From positions 185,987,619 to 186,051,618 of the forward strand of contig NC_081410.1 in assembly GCF_030272615.1 (NCBI RefSeq): a stretch of 64,000 nucleotides of DNA. Direction: 5' to 3'. Below, piece by piece: positions 1 to 11,025 of the stretch. Source of the stretch: Cryptomeria japonica (lineage: Eukaryota; Streptophyta; Pinopsida; Cupressales; Cupressaceae). A program made the translations under genes and the position numbers. A model generated the notes under the pieces. That model was not told the origin of the DNA. It did not search any database and worked only from the letters and a program-made list of their open reading frames with translations. Position 1 is the stretch's first letter, and every line of letters starts with the position of its first letter.

Positions 1-332
1 GTTATGTGTTATGCATTTTTCATGTGATGTTTATGAAGTATTTGGTTGAAAGATTATGCATGCAGAGTTAATAGGTTATGGAATTACTAGTAAAACCCAT
101 GCATATGATTATGGGTGAAATTGATGTCAAGTATTAATTGTATTTGAAGTGTTCAAACTTATCAATTTATGGTGTCTGGTGTCTTACTGTGTTTAACCGG
201 TATTCCCATGGTTAAGTTCAGTAATGGTGATAACCAGTTGGTATTGCTTTAGATAGATAAGTTGTTGGGAGAGTTTTTATTTGTATTGATTCACCCCCAC
301 CTCTCAGTACCAGTTAGGGTATCTGTTGTTCA
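1..332 (+). repeat. Ty1/copia LTR 3' end (fragment)
   Basis: This looks like the 3' portion of a copia-type LTR. A C-rich tract followed by CTCTCAG at about 293-307 matches the tract found just before the ends of the other copia LTRs in the window (3357-3376 on +, and 4358-4380 and 48222-48243 on -). The end is placed near 332 because the pol reading frame of the next feature can be followed back to about 345. The fragment therefore sits where integrase of the downstream element should be. It is either a separate insertion or the result of a deletion. The start lies outside the window. Confidence 0.5.
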
Positions 333-344
333 TCATTATTCTTC

Positions 345-2020
345 ATGAAGAACAATAGCAAGTAAAAACACCCTGGTATGTAAGATTGAATCACACTGAA
401 GATCAGATAATTGGAAATAAATTTCAAGGAGCTATGACTAGAGGAAGATTAGCAAATGAAGAGGTATGTCTTATTTCTCAAATCAAACCTACAACTATTA
501 ATGAGGCATGTGAAGATAAATATTGGATTAAAGCTATGGAATGTGAATTGGAACAAATTGAAAGGAATAACACTTGTTCATTAGTTCCCTGACCTAAAGA
601 CAAAAATGTAATTGGAACTAAATGGGTTTTCAGAAATAAACTTAATGAAGATGGCAAGGTAATCAGAAACAAAGCAATATTAGTGTGTAAGCGATATTCA
701 CAGAAAGAAGGAATTGATTACAATGAAACCTTTGCACCGGTAGCTGGAAAGGAGGCAGTCAAACTATTATTGGCTTTTGTAGCTCACAAAAACTATAAAG
801 TATATCAAATGGATGTTAAATATGCATTTCTGAATTTAGATCTTGAAGAAAAAGTTTACATTGAACAACCTGATGGATTTTCTTTGACAGATGACAAAGA
901 TATGGTTTGCAGGTTAAGGAAAGCTTTTTATGGACTAAAGCAAGCTCCTAGAGCTTGGTATGCTAGATTGGACGAATATCTTTTGAATCTTGGATACACT
1001 AAAGGTAATGCTAATAGAAATCTATACTACAAACTGACTAATGATGACATCTTGGTTATTGAAGTTTTTATTGATGATATAATCTTTGGAGGAGAAGATG
1101 GATTGTGTAAAGACTTTTCTAATAAAATGCAGCAAGAATTTGAAATGTTTATGATTGGGGAGATAAAATTATTTTTAGGATTGCAAATTTCACAGACTGA
1201 TAAAGGTATATTCTTATGTCAATCCAAGTACTTGAAGGAATTACTAAAGAAATTTGGTATGGAAAACTCTAAACCGGTAAGCACACCTATGACTACAACT
1301 GATAAATTATCTGTGAAGGATGAATCAACACATGTTAATCCGACTAGATACAATTCTATGATAGGAGGTTTACTGTATTTGACACAAACAAGACCTGATA
1401 TTATGAATGCAGTATGTATTGTCTCAAGATTTCAGAGTAATCCTAAAGAAAATCATGAATCAGTAGTAAAAAGGATTTTTCGGTACCTACAAGGCACTAA
1501 AAATCTTGGTTTATGGTATCCTAGAGATGAAAATTTTGATTTATGTGCATACATAGATGTTAATTGGGCAAGAGATGTAGATAAAAGAAAAAGCACCACC
1601 GACGGAGCATTTTTTCTTTATAGCAGACTAATTTCATGGTTGAGCAAGAAACAGAGTTGTACATCACTATCAACAGCAGAATCAGAATATGTTGCAACAA
1701 CAACTAATTGTACATAGGTATTATAGATTAAACAAATGTTGAAGGGAATAAAGGTAAAATGCAAGGAACCTATAACTACTTACTGTGATAATATGGTAGC
1801 AATTGATATATCTAAGAATCCGGTATTACACTCAAAGACTAAACATGTTTCTATCAAATTCAATTTTCTGAAAGAGAATGTTGAAGCAAAAGAAGTGAAA
1901 TTGGTTTATGTGAATACTAAAGAGCAGATTGCAAATATCTTTACTAAGCCTTTGTCTAAGGACACTTTTAAATATCTTAGAGAGAAGCTTGGAGTTATAC
2001 CCCCATCGGTAGAGACTTAG
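345..2020 (+). pseudogene. Ty1/copia pol remnant: reverse transcriptase and RNase H
   Basis: This is the C-terminal half of a copia polyprotein, which copies element RNA into cDNA in the virus-like particle. One continuous frame runs from about 345 to the TAG at 2018-2020. It shows the RT entry motif with W and KWVFRNK (about 610-640), the YGLKQAPRAW block (about 931-960), the catalytic FIDD at about 1066-1077, the TRPDIM block (about 1390), and the RNase H motifs STAESEY (about 1675) and ADIFTKPLS-like (about 1930-1955). Stops break it near 356, at 590-592 and twice around 1717-1735, but I see no frameshift. Decay therefore seems to be by point mutation only. Gag, protease and integrase are missing upstream, where an LTR fragment abuts. 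The lineage within copia was not assigned. Confidence 0.93.
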
Positions 2021-2355
2021 ATAGTTGATGTTTGTCATCAACCGATAGAATTAACAGAGAAATCTTTTATTCCATCTTTGATGAGGAGAGCTACTTCTCA
2101 GGGGGAGTAGTTGGTAATTTGTAATGAGTTGGTATTTTGTATTTGAATATGGTTTTTGTTTTGCTTTGGCATTTGATGTCAAAGGGGGAGAGATATTATA
2201 GAACAACACATTATCTTTTGGGAGAGACATTATGTGTTTTGATTTCTGGTTAATAATCTCCTTAGGAGATTGTTGGTTTTTGGTTTTTGGCATTTCTATT
2301 TTGGCACTTTGATGGTTTTTCCATCTTGTGTTGTCATAAATGCCAAAGGGGGAGA
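2021..2355 (+). other. Copia 3' untranslated region with polypurine tracts
   Basis: Non-coding stretch between the pol stop and the 3' LTR. Three G-rich tracts of the form (C)AGGGGGAG or AAAGGGGGAG occur at about 2098, 2179 and 2345. The last one (2345-2355) is immediately followed by the TGTTGG that opens the LTR, so it is the likely primer for plus-strand synthesis. The earlier tracts look like decoy or ancestral copies. Confidence 0.6.
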
Positions 2356-2356
2356 T

Positions 2357-3395
2357 TGTTGGTATTTTGGGTATGTTGATATGGTTTTGTTATTGATGTC
2401 AACACTTGTCAACACTTGTTAACACTTGTCAACCTTATCAGCACTTGGAGATCTTTGGTTTTGTCCACCGACATGTCAGTGACTTATGCAAAGTCATTGG
2501 TATTTGGTTCACTAGTAGGTTATATTGTTCACCGACACTTGGAATAACTTGGAGACTAGTAGGTTAATGATCTAATCGGGTTTGCATATTTATTGTTACC
2601 GACAAATAGGTCCATGTTATTCACCGGCAAGCATATCTATTCCATATCAACACGACACATTATGGAGATGATTTGTTATTATTGTAAATGCATTGAGCTG
2701 ACATGATGCATCGCATATTGATTTATTTGTCATTGATTTTATTGTTATATTCTTTGTAAGATGGCCTACTCATTTGGTCTTAGCTTTTGGTATAAATGTA
2801 AGCTCTCATTTGTGAGATTTATACAGGATTGAAATAGGAATGTAAGTAAGTGCGAATATGCAAAAATAAGTAGAGCTATACACATAGACATCATTTGAAT
2901 ATTGAAGGAAGGTTTTGAGAAGATAATCAGAGCTTAACTGATACTGAATCTAGCATATGGAGATGCTATATTGAGTAGTACATTATCATTGGATTTAACC
3001 ATCCAATTGTAGTCAGTGTGACTCCCATTTTGTGATTGAGTAGTGAGCTCTGGGAAGCTGGGCTTTTTGCATGTGCAGACTCCATATTGTACACACATAC
3101 TATCTACAGTAGTATCATTTGATTGTGGGTAAGGCTTCCCACTGTGGTTTTTCCCCTTACAGGGTTTCCACGTACAAATATTTGTGTTATGTGTTGTGGA
3201 TGTTATTGTCTTTTTGTTTCATGCATTAATCTTTACTGGTACTACAATTAACTGATAAAATTGTCTACCGGCATAAAGTTTGGTTTACCAACATTAAACA
3301 TTAAACATTAAGTTTTGGTTAAGTTAATTTTGGTTTGAATTTTTTGGATAACTAATTCACCCCCCCCCCCTCTCAGTTGTCTCTGGGACCTAACA
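2357..3395 (+). repeat. Ty1/copia 3' LTR
   Basis: Bounded by TGTTGG at 2357 and CCTAACA at 3395, giving the short terminal inverted repeat TGTT..AACA, and directly preceded by a polypurine tract. It is about 1039 bp. Inside are repeats of CAACACTTGT near 2400, several ACCGACA motifs (about 2466-2620) and a C-tract followed by CTCTCAG at 3360-3376 near the end. All of these recur in the neighbouring copia LTRs. The matching 5' LTR is not in the window. Confidence 0.8.
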
Positions 3396-4289
3396 AGCAT
3401 AACAAGTCACATTGTTCTTCTGAATAGCCTTTCCATATTCTATACTGGTATGTGTTCTGCATTGATTAGATAAGTGCCCAAATCTTCCACAAACATAACA
3501 TCTTACATTCATTCTGTAGTTTTCTGAATTATGACCAATTTTGTTGCATTTGGAACATTGACCAGTGGGTGCATTAATGTTGTGATTGTTTTTAGGTCTA
3601 CACTGATTTGCTCTATGACCATACTTGTTATAGTTAAAGCATTTTCCATTAAATTTGTAAGCATTAGGTTGTCTTACCAATTTACTGTGATCATGATTGT
3701 TTGCAGTACCGAAGCTTTCACCAACTTCAAAACCAAGTCCATTAGTATCTCCATTAGGTCTCTCACTTTTCAGCATATCATCAAGTTCTTCTGAACTTTT
3801 CTTAAATTTCTCTTTGTGTTGATTACCAGTAGCCAACTCATTTTCCAAAATTCCTTTCTATCACATAAGTTCAATTTTATCATGTTCCATGTGAATCAAA
3901 TCTGTCTTTAACATATCATTTTCATGACTGAGTCTTATATTTTCATTTCCAACATCATTAAGTCTCCTGGTCAAGTCATCTTCATTCTTCTTTTTGTCTT
4001 CAATGTCTTTACAAAACCTCATAGTACTTTTTTCTTGCCTCAATTTGTTCACAAGATCATTAAGAGTTTATTTTTCATCATTATCACTTTGCATCTTCTC
4101 ATGAAGTCATTTTCTCTTGTTTCTAGCAATAGTGAGATTTTCCTGAAGTCCTTGAATGAATTCCTGTGCACTCCTTAGATCATCTTCAAGTTTGATATTT
4201 TTCAACTTTTCTGCATCAAAGTCTGCAAGAGCTGCTTCCAATTGCTTTCTCAAATTTTCCATCTGTACCAGTGTCAGGATCTCCCTCAA
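3396..4289 (-). pseudogene. Ty1/copia gag remnant (coiled coil plus CCHC zinc knuckles)
   Basis: Read on the - strand, this encodes the C-terminal part of a copia gag, the structural nucleocapsid protein. A Lys/Glu-rich helical segment (about 4289-3860) is followed by three zinc-knuckle-like motifs between about 3650 and 3430. The first and third keep the C-x2-C-x4-H-x4-C spacing, although one Cys in the first is replaced by Asn. The middle one has lost its last Cys. A fourth knuckle begins at the junction and is cut off at 3396, where the LTR of the opposite-strand copia starts. Stops and a frame change near 4050-4100 and 3850 break it. The gag N-terminus is missing, because only about 30 bp separate it from the PBS. 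An internal deletion is therefore likely. Confidence 0.85.
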
Positions 4290-4320
4290 GCTGTTAGGCT
4301 TTTGAAAATAGAGAACCAGG

Positions 4321-4332
4321 TTGTGATACCAA
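4321..4332 (-). other. Primer binding site (initiator Met tRNA)
   Basis: On the - strand the bases read TTGGTATCACAA, which starts with the TGGTATCA complementary to the 3' end of initiator tRNA-Met, the usual copia primer. It lies directly beside the LTR end (TGTTAGG at 4334 on +, hence CCTAACA on -). Confidence 0.72.
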
Positions 4333-4333
4333 T

Positions 4334-5100
4334 TGTTAGGATTGATGATAGTCCTAAAGATACTGAGAGGGGGGGTGAATTAGTATCTAACTAGTATACA
4401 AAATTTTTGTCCTTATTATGTATTTTGCATTCCAAAATAGTGTACCGGTAAACAAGAATTAATGTAGTAAATATGAACAATAAAGACAACATAGAAAGCA
4501 CACCATAACACAATATTTTAGGTGAGGAAACCTAGTATGGGAAAAACCTCGGTGGGATTTGTGCCCCACAATATTCACTCTCTGGCCAATGAATGGATAT
4601 TACTTACAATGTGGTGCCTGCACATGCAGGAAGGCCAACTGTCGAGAGATCACTACTCAAATACAAAAGGAAGTCTCACTGACTTACAAAATGGATTATG
4701 GAAATCCAATATAATGTACTGCTCCAAAACAACATCTTCTATGCCAGGTTCAGTACCAGTTTAAGCTCATAGAATAACCAAAAACCCTTATACAAAATCT
4801 GCCTTAATATTCGCTTATCATGTTCATCCTATCCATCTTCTCACTCTCTCTCAAAATGATTTACAAGATCTCATACTTATATATGAGTCTATTACAATAT
4901 GCCATGTCAGTTTACAAAAAGATATTATAATTAAATACAAAATACAATAATCAAAATCCTGTCGGTAAACATTATTGTCGATATCGGTGAACTGTCTGTC
5001 GGTGTCGGTGCCGATGTCTGTCAGTGATTTACCAGATGAATACCTTAAGTTCCACAAGGTTTCCATAAATGACAACACCTTCAATCACCTTTAACTACCA
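4334..5100 (-). repeat. Ty1/copia 5' LTR (minus orientation)
   Basis: The LTR of the minus-strand copia whose gag lies at 3396-4289. The inner end is firm (CCTAACA on -, next to the PBS). The outer end is placed near 5100 because the composition changes there. It carries the same landmarks as 2357-3395: the CTCAG and C-tract near the inner end (4358-4380), a CCCCACAA block at about 4563, and ACCGACA-type motifs near 4960-5030. Confidence 0.65.
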
Positions 5101-5105
5101 TTAGA

Positions 5106-6164
5106 GTGTCCAATGCCAATAGTGGTGACTCTATAAGTGATTTGAAAAGTGAGATAGAGGAGAGTTTGGAAGACTCTAAAGCTAAACTTGGTAAGAAAAG
5201 AAAACAGGCAAGCATTAAGCCGTCCTCTTCTAAGGGAAAGAAAAAAAGAAAAGAGAAGGTCTTCTAGATTCACTCCTCCTTGAAGGAAGAGGTCTCTGAG
5301 GACTCTAAGAAGGATGATTCTTCATCCCCTTGGAAAAAGAAAACTAAAACTTTCATTAAGAAAAGGAATAAACCGAAAAGGTAGGGCAATTATGAGTTGG
5401 AATTGAAGGATAAAGTGCAGAGAAAGGATCCTAACATCGACAAAAAAGTGGAGGAGGAGATTATGGGGGAAGGTTTCAACTAGAGTGTTGGTGGAAATGC
5501 CGAACAGATCGCTGGTAGAGATGTTCCCAATACTGAACAGGCCAATGCTGGTGAGAAAATCCCTCCTTAAAATCCTCCTACCAAGGGTTTGAAAGGGTTT
5601 GTGGATGCCCTCGACTGGCTAATTAAAAGTCACAAGAAAGCTGTGGAGGATAATAAGAAGCTGAGCCACAGGGTTCAAATTCTGTAGACAATCAGTATTG
5701 GTGAAGGTAAATCCATGGTTGAATATGTTGATGACTTGGGTAAAACTGTTGCCAAAGATGAAGAGATTAGGGATGCCTTCAACCCAAGGTTTGCACAAGT
5801 GGAGAAGTCCCTGGAAGAGATAAAAACCAATGACAATGCTACTGACCAAAGAATGGCAGATACTGACAACAAACTCAACAAAATTGAAACCTGCCTCAGA
5901 AGCATTACTGAACAAAGCCATAACATTCTGAAGGCCTCAGCTGACAACACCAAAATTCTTATCAGGAAGCTGGAGTATGAGAAGGATTCCCTAGAGTTGG
6001 AACCTAACATGGAAGGTATGGGAGAGGTGCAAGGACCTAGAATAAGGACCAAAGGCAAGAAGAAGGAGAAAAAGTCAAACAAGGAAATTGAAGAACTCAA
6101 AGTTGCTTCGACAAACTATAACCTGTTGGTCATTAAGGTGGCTAATCTTCTTAAGTCTTTGTAG
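5106..6164 (+). pseudogene. Decayed Lys-rich coiled-coil ORF of unknown family
   Basis: A + strand frame can be followed with at least five stops from about 5106 to the TAG at 6162-6164. The N-terminal part is Ser/Lys-rich with several basic clusters (about 5190-5260 and 5320-5390). The C-terminal 149 residues (from 5715) are predicted helical, with heptad-like Glu/Lys/Leu spacing, a basic patch near 6050-6085 and a Leu-rich end. I do not recognise the family. Its place between two retroelement remnants suggests an accessory ORF or LINE ORF1-like protein. The following ~200 bp (6165-6370) are T-rich and end in a stretch like GGGTCCTTAAAACC, which could be a 3' UTR. A nucleic-acid-binding role is only suggested by charge. 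Confidence 0.45.
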
Positions 6165-6370
6165 TTGTTGTTAGTTTTTTACATCTTTAATCTAGTTTTA
6201 ATTGCTTTATTGTTCCTTTCTTTTGTTGTCCATTTGGTTTATTGGCCTTCTTGCTAGTCTTTTGTATGTTGTTTCATTGTTGGTCTTGTTTCTCTATGCT
6301 GAACTATCTTATGCTCCTTTGTTAAAGGTTTTGGGTCCTTAAAACCTATTTTTCATATTAATCAGAACAC

Positions 6371-6840
6371 TTGATCTATAAATGGAAGTGGGAAATGATC
6401 CTTCTTATTAGCAATGTTGAGCTCCCTATAGTTGACACAAACTGTCCATTTCCCTCCTTTCTTTGGAACTATAACTAGAGGAGAAACCCATTGACTGTCT
6501 GAAATAGGGTAAATGAATCCTACATGAAGCAACTTTTGTAGTTCCTCTTTAACTATTTCCCTTAAAGAGGGATTAATCCTTCACTGAGCCTGTCTAATTG
6601 GTTTACAATCTTCTCTGATATAAATTCCATGGGTACACAATGTAGGATTTAATCCTTTCATGCCCTGATAATCCCATGCAAAATCTTTTTGTTGGGCTTT
6701 GAGTAATTTTGTTAATGGCAATCTTTGATCTACTACTAATTGACTATTGATATTCAAATTTCTTCCTGCAGCAACTTATATTTGAATTACTGACTTGACA
6801 TTAGATATTTCAGACAGACAAGAGGTTTGAATCTCCTATG
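6371..6840 (-). pseudogene. Ty3/gypsy reverse transcriptase fragment
   Basis: On the - strand the translation gives, in order, a segment like DFAWDYQGMKG (about 6690-6640), an EELQKLLHVGFI segment with the conserved Gly-Phe-Ile (about 6560-6530), PKKGGKWTVCVNYRELN (about 6470-6420, where CVDYR is usual) and then the DHFPLPFID block up to about 6375. This is the entry part of a gypsy RT, ahead of the YVDD catalytic motif, which is absent. Stops are present. It is a short truncated relic with no recognisable partners on either side. Confidence 0.85.
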
Positions 6841-6899
6841 GCACTAATACATTTGGACTAGATTTCCGACTGAGGTTTCTGATGGAGAAGGTATATTGT

Positions 6900-7060
6900 G
6901 GCCAAATTTGATTTTTTTTTGAAAAAATGCCCGCATTCGTCGTAATTCCGACAAGAATTTCCCATTTGGTTTCGACAAAGAAGGCATTAGCAATGAGAAT
7001 TTTCTTTTTTTCAAAAAAGTGCTCAAGTTCGTCATAAATCCGACAACAACGGTCATTACT
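6900..7060. repeat. Imperfect tandem pair, about 95-bp period
   Basis: Two copies of a unit containing a T-run, an A-run and a block of the form TTCGTCRTAAWTCCGAC occur at about 6910-6950 and 7005-7045. No coding role is evident. The - strand reading frame across it (6844-7056) has no recognisable domain. Confidence 0.4.
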
Positions 7061-7374
7061 TAAAAAAAAGAAGAGGGGAATTCATTTGTGCATTGCAATC
7101 CCACGTAGGCGTTCATGGCGACTTCAACCCCCAAGAACATCAAACCCATGTTGAAGGCATTTGTTGCATTGCTTACAATCCCGCATAGGAGGTAGATTCA
7201 AATTGCCCTAGTTTTTAATTTCATGTTGCAAAAAATATACATGTGGTGGTTAATTGCCCTAGTTTAATCTCGTAAAACCATAGAACTGTGATTGAGGAGT
7301 GAGCGTTCAATTTTGTAGCAGCAATCCCTTCCTCCCATATACGTGCATGTTGATTGTTCACATGAGATCACATC

Positions 7375-8172
7375 TCTTTGTGGCATCATATCAAGAAATT
7401 CATGAGCCATGTCCATGTTTCCACATTTTGCATTCATGTCAAGTAGGGCATTTGCAAGTACAACACCTAACAAAATTCCTCTATCCGTTATGCTTTGATG
7501 GATGTCCATACCCTGTTCCAAAGCTCCCATTTTTGCACAGGCAGGGAGGATGCTAGCAAAGGTTGTGGAATTTGGCTTTATGCCTTCCAATTTCATTTGC
7601 TTGAAAGTGTCTAAAGATTTTTCGACAAATCCATTTGGTGCATATCCAGCAATCGTTGCAGTCCACGAGACAACATTTCTTTCAGGCATTCTATCAAATA
7701 GTTCACATGCCTTGCCTATGCTTCCACATTTTACATACATGTCTACCAAGGCATTTGCAACTACAACATCTGACAAAATTCCTCTATCCTTTATTCTTTG
7801 ATGAATGTCCATACCCTGTTCCAAATCTCCCATTTTGGCACAGGTAGGGAGGATAGTAGCAATGGTCGTGGAATTTGGCTTTGCAGCTGTCGATTGCATT
7901 TTCTTGAAAGTTTCTAAAGCCTTCTCAACAAACCCATTTTGTGCATATTCAGTAATCATTTCAGTCCAGGAAACCACATTTGTTTGAGGCAATCCATCAA
8001 ACAGTTCTCATGCCTTGTCTATGCTTCCACATTTTGCATACATGCTAACAGAGTAGTTGCAACTACATCTGACAAAATTCCTCTATCTTTTATGCTTTGA
8101 TGGATGTCCATACCCTGTTCCAAAGCTCCCATTTTGGTACAAGCTAGGAGTACGCTGGCAAATGTAACTAAA
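7375..8172 (-). pseudogene. PPR (PLS-type) protein pseudogene
   Basis: PPR proteins bind organelle RNA, one base per repeat, in editing, splicing or stability. The - strand encodes repeated units with signature words such as NVVSWTAMIxGYAxNG, LPACAKMGALEQGMDIH and DVVVANALVDMYxKCG. They recur with a 303-bp period (101 residues, one P-L-S triplet), best seen from the near-identical DNA at about 7502, 7805 and 8103. Homology continues 5' beyond the Met at 7992 to about 8172, through frameshifting indels near 8000 and 8050, so 7992 is not the true start. Downstream the repeat ends abruptly after the RDVIS word at about 7375. No E, E+ or DYW domain follows. It is truncated at both ends and cannot make a normal PPR protein. 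PPR families are large in land plants, so the parent gene is not identifiable here. Confidence 0.9.
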
Positions 8173-9559
8173 GAAATGCAATGATCAGCTCCAAAGACAT
8201 CAAACCACTACTAACAAAACCGAGAGTCTAAAATATGATAGGGAATAGTGTGAGCTGTCTTGAAATAAAATATTTTATTTTCAATTTCAACTAAAACATA
8301 ATTACTCAGCCATTTAATGTTATTAATAAGTGTTTAATTTATGAAAGAGATAAATGGTTGGCCACAAGTACATGAGTTACTAAATGCACACAAATAAGTG
8401 AATTTGATATTCAAAACTATCTACAATGAATTCAATTCTTGTCCATTAATCATTTATGTTTGCAATAAGCAGTTTTCTTAGTTTTTATTAATCTTTATTC
8501 ATAGTTATGTGCATATTTCACATTCTATAATTAGGATATCAATTGCTATGGCTGAACATTAGCATGATGTTTGTGTTGTGGTATAGATGTGTGGAAACAT
8601 AATTATGGGATTGTTATATTATAGAGATCATAAATCTAGATATCGCATATTAGTTCTAGCTCTTCTTGGATTGAGTCTAAAGTTGACATACAGTCATAAA
8701 GCCATTATTAGTAAATCTATCCATTCCTAGTAAAGACAATTGAGAAAGTCATTTTGATATTGAGAGTTTCTTATCTGTTTACCTATTGATCATTATTAAG
8801 CCATAATATTTAGGTCTATTTATCTCTCTTGCAAAACCTCTGTAAGTGTCCTAGATTGTCCCTACTACTCACTCTTCAATGAAATAGTGGAGTTCTAAAG
8901 ATTTGTTGCACAAGATGGTGTTGAATGTATCAACAAGGCTAGCATGGAAGGTATGTTTAAGCTTCCACTTGTACAACTTACAACAAATGATTTGTTGATA
9001 GAAGAAATTCTTGAAATAGGGATACAATCGAAAGACAAGTAAGTACATACAAACCTCCTCAGTTGAAAGTAAAATCTGTGCATAAAAAGAGTACATTGAA
9101 TCCCAATCCATAAACACAATAGAGATACCGATGGAGACTTAATTAGATGTAGCATGTCACACCAAAGTTGTTAGAGTATGCTAAGCTAGTACATAATGTT
9201 TCCTAAAGCCACATTAGTATTTTACCCAAATCATTATCTACCAAAACTAACTATAGTAATCCTTTTGAGGATTCATTTCATGATGCTAGATCTTCATTTA
9301 GTTCCACTTCTTGTTGGAGAAAAGAATAGTTATTTCTTGAGGTAGATGAATATACCATCAACAAAGGACAAGACCCTTTATAGAATATAACAAATTCTAC
9401 TCCAACAAAAGATCATGGGGGTTTCATTAGAGATATTGAATAAGAGATAGACTTCTACTGCTGCATTAAAAGCATTGGCATGTCCTTCATTTATTGATGT
9501 AAAATATTTGGGTGAGCTTATATGCAAAAACTCATGCTTCCTAATGGGTTTATGTACAG
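8173..9559. other. Intergenic sequence without recognisable gene
   Basis: AT-rich sequence. I see no domain, LTR end, PBS or RNA gene. Short frames at 8869-9155 and 9378-9569 on the - strand have no recognisable motifs. Confidence 0.45.
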
Positions 9560-11018
9560 AAATAAGCACGAATTAAGTGGTAAAGGGGCTTCTGGAAACA
9601 AGAGGGACAAAGAGGCAGTGGAAGTGAAAAGTTTTGGTGTTATGTCTGCTCCATCTTAGAATGGGAATGGCAAAGGTGTTGTAAGAGGAGCTGAGAAGGG
9701 TGTTGGAAGAAGTGGGGGTGTTTACATTCCCCCATTTAAGATGGCTCAAATGATGAAAGATGTGGAAGACAAGAGCAGTGTGGAATACTAGCTCATGACA
9801 TGGGATGCCCTTCGAAAGAGTATCAATTGGTTAGTAAACAAGGTAAGTGCATCTAACATCAAGAACATCATTCCAAAGTTGTTTGCAGAGAATCTCATCC
9901 ATGGGAGGGGTCTATTTTGTAGGTCTTGTATGAAATCCCAAATGGCATCCCCTAGATTTACAGATGATTTTATTGCGTTGGTTGTTGTGGTAAATACAAA
10001 ATTTCCTGAAGTTGGCAATCTACTTTTGCGAAGAATTATTTTGTAGCTTAAGAGGGCATACAAACAAAATGACAAGCACATGTTGATAGCAGCAGCCAAA
10101 TTCATAGCTCATTTAGTGAATCAACAAGTTGCACATGAGATCATTGCCTTGGAACTTCTCACCCTTTTACTAGAGAACCCCATAGATGACAAAGTAGAGG
10201 CTGCTGTTGGGTTCATGAAAGAATGTGGTTCTTTGTTGTAAGACCTTTCACCCAAAGGTCTCTATGGGATTTTTGAAAGATTTAGAGGTATTCTCCATGA
10301 GGGGTAAATTGACAAACGAGTATAGTTTTTAATTGAAGGCCTTTTTACAATTCACAAAGCTAATTTCGAGGGTCATCCAGCTGTGCATCCAGATCAGTTA
10401 ACACATGAAGTTTTCCTAGAAGATGAACTTGATCAAGAAGCTAGTTTGGATGTTTTCAAGCCAGATCCTGATTTCTTAAAGCATGAGGCAACCTATGAAA
10501 AACTGAAGAAAGATATCCTTGGAGATGCTTCTTCAGATGAAGCAGAAGGGGAGAATGATTCAGGTGATGATTCAGATGATGATGATGATGAAGAAGAAGA
10601 AGAGGAAGGTGAGGAAGAACTGAGAATATAGGATGAGACAGAGACAAACTTGGTCAATTTAAGACGTACAATTTATTTGACAATCATGTCAAGTATTGAT
10701 TTTGAGGAAGCTGGTCATAAGCTACTAAAGATCAAGATTGAACTTGGTCAAGAGAGAACATACCTTCGTTATTATGGTCTTCTTGGGCAAAGATTTTGTA
10801 TGATCAATAAAATTATGAGGAATTTTTTGATAAGTGTTTTGTACAACAGTATTCTATGACACACAGACTGGAAACAAATAAACTACATAATGTTGCAAAG
10901 TTTTTTACCCACTTACTTGGCATAGATGCTCTTCCATGGCATTGTCTTGCTTATATACGTCTGACAAAGGAAGATACTACTTCCTCTTCCCGTATTTTTA
11001 TATTTTTTCTTTTTCATA
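9560..11018 (+). pseudogene. CWC22 pre-mRNA splicing factor retro-copy (pseudogene)
   Basis: CWC22 is a spliceosomal protein that recruits the exon-junction helicase eIF4A3. It has a MIF4G domain followed by an acidic linker and an MA3 domain. All three can be followed here: the word GGVYIPPFK near 9710 just before MIF4G, MIF4G at about 9795-10350 (LFCRSCMKSQMASP near 9930, [19 protein letters not shown] near 10100), a Ser/Asp/Glu run at about 10530-10625, and MA3 from about 10630 ([18 protein letters not shown]) through [17 protein letters not shown] to ALPWHCLAYIRL near 10940 and SSSRIFI near 10995. At least six in-frame stops, short deletions (near 10383 and 10755) and frameshifts after 10830 kill it. 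No introns interrupt 1.4 kb, which fits a processed retro-copy, although I cannot see a poly-A tail or a target duplication. Homology stops at about 11018, before the C-terminus. Confidence 0.9.
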
Positions 11019-11025
11019 GGCTGAC

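Noticed and set aside
5619-6100. Hydrophobic frames on the - strand suggesting a membrane protein
   Set aside because: They are the complement of the Lys/Glu-rich + strand coiled coil, which gives Phe/Leu-rich shadows.
6844-7056. 70-codon - strand frame after the gypsy RT fragment
   Set aside because: No similarity to RT or other domains. It lies over the imperfect tandem pair.
7299-7987. Several + strand frames over the PPR region
   Set aside because: They are shadows of the - strand PPR repeats and repeat with the same 303-bp period.
7375-8172. Regular 303-bp repeats considered as a satellite or CRISPR-like array
   Set aside because: The period is explained by PPR protein triplets. CRISPR is not expected and no short direct repeats with spacers exist.
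9378-9569. 63-codon - strand frame upstream of the CWC22 copy
   Set aside because: No recognisable motif, and its end overlaps the start of CWC22 homology on the other strand.
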